39,678 bases of DNA from Bacteroidota bacterium (GTDB lineage: Bacteria > Bacteroidota > Bacteroidia > Bacteroidales > F082). The notes under the pieces were generated by a model. The model searched no databases and was not told where the DNA came from. It saw only the letters and a list, made by a program, of their open reading frames with translations. The position numbers and the translations under genes are program-made. This document shows, one piece after another, positions 32,947-39,678 of this stretch (positions are counted from its first letter, which is position 1; the number at the start of each line of letters is the position of its first letter). The stretch is taken from assembly GCA_018816765.1 (NCBI GenBank), contig JAHIUX010000001.1, forward strand, positions 1 through 39,678, written 5' to 3'.

Positions 32947-32980
32947 GCCACCCCCATCAGGCTGGTCGGTGGAAGGTGGC
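32947..32980 (+). repeat. GC-rich hairpin in the leader of the T9SS cargo operon
   Basis: GCCACC (32947-32952) pairs with GGTGGC (32975-32980) across 22 nt that contain further CC/GG pairing options (CCACC with a second GGTGG). It stands out in AT-rich surroundings about 58 bp before the start codon. No riboswitch class is recognised. Confidence 0.4.
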
Positions 32981-33037
32981 TTATGCGGAAATCGAGCCGG
33001 TAATGTTTTTTTATTTTAGTACTTAATTTTGAACAAC

Positions 33038-36000
33038 ATGAAAAGCAAAATTGTATTTATTTTAGGATTCCTTGTTACATTAGGCCATAATATACATGGC
33101 CAGGGAAGCGACACATTGATTATTTACAAACCATATATAGAACAGAATTTCGCTGCAATACCTACTCTAGACACAACATCTTCCAATGGTATAACGTTAT
33201 ATGCGACAAACGAAACAGCCCTAAGCCCGGTTTGGCTTGACGACCAGGACAAAGGTATTCTTCCTTATGATGTATTGGCTCATGATGGTAATGTGTATGT
33301 TTTTGGTCACAGGAAACTACTCATTTATTCAGAATCTACAAATAGTTTAACAACAACCATTGATTTGGAAGAATTCAGTCAACACACTTCTCATTTACCT
33401 ACCAATAGGTCATTTGAAGGCGAAGCAAGATTAGCAATAGATGAAGCCAATGATTTACTTTATATTGCAGATGAGAGCATTCAAGTTCTTGCATTGGATT
33501 TATCAACTAACACTTTGCTCTCACAGCCAGTTATCAGCAAACCAAGTTGGTTTAATGAAGAATATGTGTACCAATATCAAATATTGAAGTTTGATAATAG
33601 AAAAGGGCTGCTGTATTGGGTGATCAATGGAGTTAGGATTGATCAATTTGCCGGCAGTCTCTTAGTTTATGATGCTTCAACGCAAAGCATTGTGAAAAAT
33701 TACTACGAAGTGAATACACTTATTAAGGACATTGCTATTAATGCGATTCATGATGTGTTCTATCTGTATGCAGAAAGAAAAGTTAAAGTGTTCAGCTCAA
33801 ATACATTTAATTTACTTTCTAGTATCATGAATAATACTGGTCAATATGGAACCGAAGGTAGTAAGCTGCTTTATGTGTATGATCCTGCTAACAGTATTCA
33901 TAAACTTTATGCGTTTTCTGCTGATTTCTCAAGTCAAAGTCCCAAAATATTGATCATTAACGGTAATAATTATAGTGCTTACACCTATGTAAACAGTCCA
34001 TTAGATATTGTATCTGCATGTGCCTACAATGCTGGTAATTCCACTGTAATCATAGGTGGGGGCTTGGATCAAAGTACTCCCCCTGATGTATACATTTTCA
34101 ACGCAGCAACCAACATTATTGTTAGTTCATACAATACCAGGGTAGTGGAAGGTATTACCGGCCTGAATGAATATACACTTTGGAATAGCCCACTCAGTAT
34201 TACAATATTGGATCAGAATAAAATATTGATTGGTAAGATTTCTGAAGTAGTATTGTTAGACCCGTCAACCTCTGCAATTACTCAGATTAAAGAGGGTCCA
34301 AATCAATTCTTTTACAGACAGGCACATTCGACTGTAACAGGAAATTCATATGTAATCTCTTCTTATATTAAAGGTGACTTATTAATAGTAAATTCATCCG
34401 GTGTTTTACAGGACACCGATTTAATTGGATATTCCCCATATAATGCTTTCTATAACGAACAAATGCATGAAACCTATTTCTATAATAGAGCGTTTTTAAT
34501 GAATGATGCACAGTTATTTGTAATGGAAAACGTAAGCCAGGAAGTAACATCCTATTCTTTGGGCGATTATCTTATGGATCTTGTTTACAGCCATTCCGAC
34601 AATAAGATCTATTTTGTGACTGCAGATCAGGGAAATGAAGTTCAGATTTTTGATTGCAGTACAAAAACAATCGAATCAACCAGCATTACTCTGAATTATT
34701 CCAATATCCGAAGACTGTTTGTCGGAAAGGAAGGTTACCTGCTATGTGCAGTTGAAAATGGGCCTACTGTTGATGCCGGGATAGCATTATATAATTTCAG
34801 CAATGCAACAGTCAATTATCAAACTTTGGGAAACAATATTAAAGTAAGATTAAAAGCTAATTTTGTTTATGATCATATTAATGATGCGATATATGTTGCG
34901 AGTTATGAAGCACCGCTACTTCCGGGCTCATCAAATATTAAATCTGATGTGGTCAGGATTGATTTTGCCGATCCAGGTGTATATAGCTTTGGAATAACCA
35001 ATAACCCTGACAAAATGGTTTTTAGTCCAACACACAAGAAAGTGTATATCCGGCATGAAGGTTTCGATTATGTTACAGTAATTGATGTCACTACTAATTC
35101 AGTTGATCAACTAAGCATTGGATACCAGGTCAATGATTTGGTTTACGCGAGCGTCACCAATTCTGTATATTTTAGTTCATCAGAAAGTAGAATTGACTAT
35201 TTAAGCTGTGCAGAGGATATAATTCAAAGTTCGAAACCAATAACAATGCCACAAACAGTAACCTCATTGGTTTACAACACATACAACCATAAACTTTATG
35301 CATTAGTGCCTTACAATAAGGATAATTCCAATCAAATGGAATTGTGGTCCATTTCTATTATTGACAATTATTTCAGGCAAGATAAAGTAAGTTTTGACAA
35401 TTATGAACGCCTACGGGATTATCCTTATACTTTCATGAATCAATTGGCAGTTGACTTTACGGATAATCGTATTTATTTTGCAAGTGGACATAGCAAAATT
35501 GACGGTATTCAATGCGAAGTTGAAGTAATGCCAATTCTTCCTTCAAATCCTGTAGCCCCTTACTTTGATTGGGTCTCTTTCCCCCGCTTAGACAGAACCG
35601 GCGATAACTATGTCAGCATGAGCAATCTGATGGAAACCATGCAGCCTTTACTACCTGACGGGTTTAATATTGAAGGAAGAGCGGATATTAGCCTTAATGT
35701 AATTTCAGCTAATTATGATTTAAATAGTAATTTATGGAATTATAATGATTTAACTCAGGTTCGCAGCACCCGAGGCTACATCATTGAGGTGCCATTCGAC
35801 AATAACTATCTGGGACAGGACGACTGGTATCAGCTGCCTATGACAGGTACACGGATTGATCCGGCAACGCCAGTTGATGTGTATTATTACGGTGACAGGT
35901 TCAATTTTGTGGGCTATTTTCTACCCGAACAACAGGACCCACTGCATGCGTTACAATATGTATTGCCAAACCTAAGGGCAATAAAAGCAAAGTATTGGTC

Positions 36001-36793
36001 AGCCGCTAAGTTAGGCGATTGTAGTAGTTCCCAGTGGATTTCATCAAAACGATATCCCATTAAATATGGAGATATGATACAGTTGATGGCCTGCGATGCC
36101 GCATTTGATTTTACCTGGAACAGCATCAGCCCGCCTGAACAGAGCCGGCAATACCGCGATCCTGTATACTTCAGTTTTACCGAAGAACCTGACTACACTC
36201 CGGTTTTTATTCAACTTGATGCCAAAGACAATCCTACAGAGATAGGGCTTTTTATCGATGGAAGTTGTTACGGCGCAGTGGTGGTTGAACCTTCAGACTC
36301 ATTGGCACTCATCAGGGGATTCCTCCAGGGCGCACCTGAGGGAGAACTGGAATTTGAATTGTATTATGGCGAAATGAAATCGGGACGAACCAATCGTGGA
36401 AGGATCAGAAATTATCAGGTGTATAACCCTGACAAAGAGCGGAATGAAAGCAGAAAAATCAAACACAGCGAGAATCGTTCCTATTATCTCGTAAACCTGA
36501 AAAGTGAATCCTTAGCTGTTGATCAGTCCGTTAAACCAACAATGGTACTTCATCCCAGTCCGGTTAATTCTGCATCTGTAATACAATTACAATTGCCCGA
36601 AGAATACACACTCGACCTCAGGGTGTTTGATGCAGGCGGACGCATGGTAAAAGTCGTTTATCACGGTACTTATTCAAAGGGAAACTACGAAAAGCAGATT
36701 GACCCCGCTGATGCAATGTTGCCGGGCGTTTACTTTGTTTCCGGCTTCATTGGGAACACAACGATTAACCACAAGTTTGTTGTTTTAAGATAG
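33038..36793 (+). CDS. Large secreted beta-propeller-like protein with T9SS sorting domain
   Basis: This protein of about 1251 residues has a signal peptide (about 1-24). Residues about 40-830 contain many propeller-like repeats (patterns such as VYDHINDAIYVAS, YNTYNHKLYALV), resembling YVTN/Kelch-type surface repeats. A second region (about 840-1150) holds FDWVSFPRLDRTGDNYVSMS and RSTRGYIIEVPF, and the last 80 residues form a type A T9SS sorting domain (HPSPVNSASVIQLQLPEEY to the end, HKFVVLR). The start is the ATG at 33038; an in-frame TTG at 33029 adds three residues. Composition changes abruptly near 35758. The function of the cargo is unknown, with adhesion or surface binding plausible. 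The next gene follows by 7 bp. Confidence 0.85.
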   Translation: MKSKIVFILGFLVTLGHNIHGQGSDTLIIYKPYIEQNFAAIPTLDTTSSNGITLYATNETALSPVWLDDQDKGILPYDVLAHDGNVYVFGHRKLLIYSESTNSLTTTIDLEEFSQHTSHLPTNRSFEGEARLAIDEANDLLYIADESIQVLALDLSTNTLLSQPVISKPSWFNEEYVYQYQILKFDNRKGLLYWVINGVRIDQFAGSLLVYDASTQSIVKNYYEVNTLIKDIAINAIHDVFYLYAERKVKVFSSNTFNLLSSIMNNTGQYGTEGSKLLYVYDPANSIHKLYAFSADFSSQSPKILIINGNNYSAYTYVNSPLDIVSACAYNAGNSTVIIGGGLDQSTPPDVYIFNAATNIIVSSYNTRVVEGITGLNEYTLWNSPLSITILDQNKILIGKISEVVLLDPSTSAITQIKEGPNQFFYRQAHSTVTGNSYVISSYIKGDLLIVNSSGVLQDTDLIGYSPYNAFYNEQMHETYFYNRAFLMNDAQLFVMENVSQEVTSYSLGDYLMDLVYSHSDNKIYFVTADQGNEVQIFDCSTKTIESTSITLNYSNIRRLFVGKEGYLLCAVENGPTVDAGIALYNFSNATVNYQTLGNNIKVRLKANFVYDHINDAIYVASYEAPLLPGSSNIKSDVVRIDFADPGVYSFGITNNPDKMVFSPTHKKVYIRHEGFDYVTVIDVTTNSVDQLSIGYQVNDLVYASVTNSVYFSSSESRIDYLSCAEDIIQSSKPITMPQTVTSLVYNTYNHKLYALVPYNKDNSNQMELWSISIIDNYFRQDKVSFDNYERLRDYPYTFMNQLAVDFTDNRIYFASGHSKIDGIQCEVEVMPILPSNPVAPYFDWVSFPRLDRTGDNYVSMSNLMETMQPLLPDGFNIEGRADISLNVISANYDLNSNLWNYNDLTQVRSTRGYIIEVPFDNNYLGQDDWYQLPMTGTRIDPATPVDVYYYGDRFNFVGYFLPEQQDPLHALQYVLPNLRAIKAKYWSAAKLGDCSSSQWISSKRYPIKYGDMIQLMACDAAFDFTWNSISPPEQSRQYRDPVYFSFTEEPDYTPVFIQLDAKDNPTEIGLFIDGSCYGAVVVEPSDSLALIRGFLQGAPEGELEFELYYGEMKSGRTNRGRIRNYQVYNPDKERNESRKIKHSENRSYYLVNLKSESLAVDQSVKPTMVLHPSPVNSASVIQLQLPEEYTLDLRVFDAGGRMVKVVYHGTYSKGNYEKQIDPADAMLPGVYFVSGFIGNTTINHKFVVLR

Positions 36794-36800
36794 TATTACC

Positions 36801-39134
36801 ATGAATAATGAGAAACAACTGATATGTTGGCAACTCATTGCCTTTACGATGCTGCTTTGGCTGCCTTATGCAGCCAAAGCAGACATCCTGAGGGTGAAGC
36901 AGGACGGAACAGGCGACTATGTGCTGATAGCCGACGCCCTGTCTGCTGCCAACACTGGGGATACAGTCCTGATTTACCCTGGAGAATACTTTGAGAACCT
37001 GTTTGTCTCTGACAAGCAATTGGTGATAGCAGGAGCATCTCTTGTTGACGGGGGTCCTGTGATGACCCGACAAACCATTATCAACGGAGGAGGAAACAGC
37101 ACTTGCCTGAGATTGTTACGCATGGCAGCCGGAACCGAAATCAGCCGCCTCACCTTCAAAAACGGACATTCTGCCTATTTGGGTGGCATTGAATATGATT
37201 TTGGCGCAGGCATCACCTTGGGTCAATCAACAGTAGTCATAAGCGATTGTGTGATTACCGAAAATTATGCTTACCGCAGCGGTGGAGGTGGTATTTGCGT
37301 TGTAGCCCTTTGCCACCTTACCTTATCGGGCTGCAGCATTTACAACAATAAGGCCACAGCTTCGGGAGGCGGAATATTGGCAGGAGGCAACAGTACGGTA
37401 GTTTTTGATTCCATCAACCGCAACAGCATTTATATGAATTATGCTTCATTGGGAGCCGACATGAACCTGAGTAAAACCTTTGCAGTTGTGGATGATACGA
37501 TCAAGCTTGATACCATTACGGTGGCAGGATTCAACCACCACTATATCCGCAGGAGCGGTACATCAGGTGAAATAGACTATTCTTTTCAAGTACTTCCTAA
37601 TGCGCATGTACTTGATTTGAAGGATGGCCCGTTATACGTATCCCCGTCGGGCAGTGACGAAAATGACGGCCTTAGCCCCGAAAACCCAATGAAGTCTATT
37701 CGCTGGGCATTGTATAACCTGAGATGCGATACAGACCATACTGGCCGGATAATCCTTGACGAAGGGCTGTATTCGACCTCTGCGACAGGTGAGATTTATC
37801 CACTGTTTATCAAGAACAACACCTCCATCGAAGGAAGTACTACCGGACAGTCAGTTATTGATTGTGAATTGGAAGAGAGTATAATTAACTCAGGTGATAC
37901 CACTACCCGATTAATTGCCTTTTCCAATTTGGACATTAAGAACTTTTATCATGAGCAATCTGGTTTGGGAGGAAGGTCTTTTGTGTATTTCACTACTTCT
38001 GATAGAGTAACGTTCGTAAACCTATCCTTTCATGGTGTAACAAACATCAGTTCTGCGCCCGGAATGATTTTTAACGCGGTGGATTCACTGTTTGTTCGAA
38101 AAACCAGGTTTTATGATATCAGGTTGGCGAGAGGTACAATAGTAAATAACTGGCTGTTAACTAATCAGCAATGCTTTGGTTTATTCGAATCAGTGGTTTT
38201 CAATAATAACTACTCCATTTGCTGTCCTTATGAACCGGACTTAAGGTTTTTACGGGCAATTCAAGCTGGTGGTCTTGGAATGACATTGCATTTCATTAAT
38301 AGCGAAATCTCAGATAATATTGACAGTTCCAATACAACACTATATGTTACCGGAGGAATGTCAATTTCCGACAGGGCAAAGGCGTGGGTGGTAAACAGTA
38401 CCATTGGGGGCAACATCAGCACTTCGCCACTGGGTGCTGCCATTGGATTGGTTGACGGTGCCGAGGTTAGATTTATCAACTCGATTATATATGGGAACAC
38501 TCCAAACCAGATGTTTAGCATTAGGGGCGAGAATAACCTGCCAAACACCCTACACTTCAGCCACTCGGTACTTCAGGGAGGCGCTGAGGCAATCCTAACC
38601 GATGGCCCCGGCCACAGCATCTTTTTCGATGAAACCAATATAACAACCGATCCGCAATGGGTGGGCTATGGCACTTACCCTTACGCCCTCAGCGGTTTTT
38701 CGCCCTGCATCGATGCAGGAACCCTGGACCTGCCCGAAGGTATTGTGCTGCCTGACAAGGACCTTGCGGGCCAGCCACGCATGTATGGTGGAATGGTAGA
38801 TATGGGCGCATATGAGTTTAACCCGGTTGGCCTCGAACCTATTAGACCTGAAGAACCTCAGGAAAAGAAAATGCTTATTGTTAGCCCGAATCCTGTTAAG
38901 GACGGGTTGCTGATAACCTATCAGATACAAGATGCCGGTTATCTGAGCATTGAGGCATACAACCAATTGGGCCGAATGGTAAAAAAACTGGTTGACAGAA
39001 ATGAAACAGCAGGCAAAGGCAGTTTCTATTGGAATCTTTTGGATGATACCGGCAATCGCATTAGCAAGGGGACCTATTTTATTAAACTGAAACTGAACAA
39101 CACTGAAACATCTGAAAAAATGGTTGTGATGTGA
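36801..39134 (+). CDS. Secreted parallel beta-helix protein with T9SS sorting domain
   Basis: This 777-residue exported protein has a signal peptide (about 1-27, ending AAKA) and two right-handed beta-helix blocks. The first (about 30-260) opens with VKQDGTGDYVLIADALSAA. The second begins near residue 278 with YVSPSGSDENDGLSPENP (DUF1565-like) and ends in the choice-of-anchor motif DLAGQPRMYGG..DMGAYEF (about 655-673). The last 80 residues are a T9SS type A sorting domain (SPNPVKDGLLITYQ, then SEKMVVM). Such helices often bind or cleave polysaccharides, but no catalytic site is recognised. It is probably co-transcribed with the preceding cargo gene. Confidence 0.88.
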   Translation: MNNEKQLICWQLIAFTMLLWLPYAAKADILRVKQDGTGDYVLIADALSAANTGDTVLIYPGEYFENLFVSDKQLVIAGASLVDGGPVMTRQTIINGGGNSTCLRLLRMAAGTEISRLTFKNGHSAYLGGIEYDFGAGITLGQSTVVISDCVITENYAYRSGGGGICVVALCHLTLSGCSIYNNKATASGGGILAGGNSTVVFDSINRNSIYMNYASLGADMNLSKTFAVVDDTIKLDTITVAGFNHHYIRRSGTSGEIDYSFQVLPNAHVLDLKDGPLYVSPSGSDENDGLSPENPMKSIRWALYNLRCDTDHTGRIILDEGLYSTSATGEIYPLFIKNNTSIEGSTTGQSVIDCELEESIINSGDTTTRLIAFSNLDIKNFYHEQSGLGGRSFVYFTTSDRVTFVNLSFHGVTNISSAPGMIFNAVDSLFVRKTRFYDIRLARGTIVNNWLLTNQQCFGLFESVVFNNNYSICCPYEPDLRFLRAIQAGGLGMTLHFINSEISDNIDSSNTTLYVTGGMSISDRAKAWVVNSTIGGNISTSPLGAAIGLVDGAEVRFINSIIYGNTPNQMFSIRGENNLPNTLHFSHSVLQGGAEAILTDGPGHSIFFDETNITTDPQWVGYGTYPYALSGFSPCIDAGTLDLPEGIVLPDKDLAGQPRMYGGMVDMGAYEFNPVGLEPIRPEEPQEKKMLIVSPNPVKDGLLITYQIQDAGYLSIEAYNQLGRMVKKLVDRNETAGKGSFYWNLLDDTGNRISKGTYFIKLKLNNTETSEKMVVM

Positions 39135-39422
39135 GTAAGTGCCGGTCAGACATTGTGTCAATTTTGTGGTGGACATGAATTAAACCTTTATTACAACATA
39201 TGCACAACACATTCAAAGTAGTTGTCATTTTGCTATCGGAATCAGGGATCATAAAGAGTCAGGCATCATTTTTATGCTATCATATTTTGATATTTGCTAA
39301 GGATAGTTTTTATTGATTCTTATCAATTATCCCTTTATGTCACCTTGTAATTCTTTGCTAAACTTTGAGCAATATTCCTTCCACGGTACTCACACAAGGC
39401 GCTAAGTTTCTCTTGAAAAAGG
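39135..39422 (+). other. Gene-free DNA after the T9SS operon
   Basis: AT-rich, with no supported gene or clear terminator. Its one notable element is the FNR/CRP-like palindrome at 39312-39327. AAACTT and AAGTTT words near 39360 and 39403 could form a weak stem. Confidence 0.4.
39312..39327. promoter_or_regulatory. Perfect FNR/CRP-type box
   Basis: ATTGAT-TCTT-ATCAAT is a 16-bp perfect palindrome that includes the full FNR consensus TTGAT-N4-ATCAA. It is centred about 103 bp before the small ORF at 39423 and about 290 bp before the promoter at 39571. Which gene it serves is unclear. Confidence 0.45.
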
Positions 39423-39536
39423 ATGGAAAAGAGTTATAAAAAGAACAGCTTATCAAAAAAGAAAGCAGCCAAAATACTCAGGGGCGACGCATTAAAAAAA
39501 GTGATCCAAAAACATCAAAAATTCAGTAAAAAATAA
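39423..39536 (+). CDS. Candidate 37-residue lysine-rich small protein
   Basis: An ATG preceded by AAAAAGG opens a 37-codon frame ending in TAA. It encodes a very basic peptide (MEKSYKKNSLSKKKAAK at the start, KHQKFSKK at the end) with about 14 Lys and no hydrophobic segment, suggesting nucleic acid binding if it is made. I recognise no family. The Lys-rich content could also come simply from A-rich noncoding DNA, so it is a candidate only. Confidence 0.35.
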   Translation: MEKSYKKNSLSKKKAAKILRGDALKKVIQKHQKFSKK

Positions 39537-39570
39537 TTTGTTTAAATAGCTGATATTCTGTTAAATAAAC

Positions 39571-39601
39571 TTGTTTCAATCAATAATATTTATTATATTT
39601 G
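39571..39601 (+). promoter_or_regulatory. Promoter of the gene at the right edge
   Basis: TTG (39571-39573), a 20-bp spacer and TATATTTG (39594-39601) fit the Bacteroidota -33/-7 pattern exactly. Transcription would start near 39608. Confidence 0.6.
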
Positions 39602-39626
39602 CCTGATAATCAAATAGATAAATATA

Positions 39627-39678
39627 TTGAAAAAGTTCGACTTAAGGTCTTATCTTTCCACAATGAAAGATCACCGCA
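39627..39678 (+). CDS. Start of an unidentified gene cut by the right edge
   Basis: About 20 nt after the predicted transcription start, a TTG opens a frame (LKKFDLRSYLSTMKDHR) that contains an in-frame ATG at 39663 and stays open to the edge. Too little is visible to name it. Either start is possible; the placement just after a good promoter is the main support. Confidence 0.35.
   Translation, partial: MKKFDLRSYLSTMKDHR

Noticed and set aside
38595-39176. 193-residue open frame on the minus strand
   Set aside because: Antisense to the sorting-domain end of the second T9SS gene; no family resemblance.
1-39678. CRISPR arrays, IS elements, prophage, tRNA or rRNA genes
   Set aside because: No regularly spaced repeats, transposase or integrase proteins, or recognisable structural RNA sequence were seen by eye; short RNAs cannot be fully excluded.

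Overview
The window looks like a chromosome segment of an aerobic or facultatively aerobic Bacteroidota. Three things point there. First, alternative complex III (ACIII) sits with a fused CcoN-CcoO cbb3 oxidase and a caa3 oxidase. Second, two large secreted proteins end in type IX secretion (T9SS) sorting domains. Third, several promoters fit the Bacteroidota -33/-7 pattern (TTG, then TAnnTTTG) and Shine-Dalgarno sequences are scarce. The order or family cannot be fixed by eye.

Layout. At 1-1203 lie two convergent accessory genes: an AlkD-type DNA glycosylase cut by the window edge and a YdeI/OmpD-associated protein. From about 25.9 kb down to 1.37 kb, on the minus strand, runs a nearly uninterrupted respiratory supercluster. 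In transcription order it holds ACIII (actA-B-C-D-F-E); an SlyD-like FKBP and a Tll0287-like c-heme lipoprotein; cbb3 oxidase and its assembly genes (ccoI-S-NO-Q-P-G-H-tauE/safE); a small cytochrome c lipoprotein and a DUF4920 lipoprotein; then sco and the caa3 oxidase (subunits I-III-IV-II) with the heme O synthase ctaB. Read together, quinol electrons pass from ACIII to c-type hemes and then to a high-affinity cbb3 or a low-affinity A2-type caa3 oxidase. The copper and heme assembly factors are interleaved.

A near-identical 19-bp palindrome, ATTTAGATTTA[GT]TCTAAAT, lies upstream of sco/caa3 and upstream of ccoS/ccoNO, with a degraded copy before the cytochrome c gene. This suggests one unidentified regulator acts on both oxidases.

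From 26.2 to 30.3 kb (minus) are LemA, two TPM-domain proteins ending in a strong terminator, and HtpG. From 30.6 to 32.5 kb (plus) are a GSTCD-like methyltransferase and a DUF554 membrane protein that overlap by 4 bp. From 32.5 to 33.0 kb is a 550-bp gene-free stretch with a possible terminator, a promoter-like pair, a C11 tract and a GC-rich hairpin. It leads into two tandem T9SS cargo genes (33.0-39.1 kb), the first with a sharp internal shift in base composition. The last 540 bp hold a perfect FNR/CRP-like box, a candidate 37-residue basic protein and the promoter and start of a gene running off the window.

I saw no tRNA, rRNA, CRISPR array, transposase or IS ends, but short RNA genes cannot be excluded by eye.
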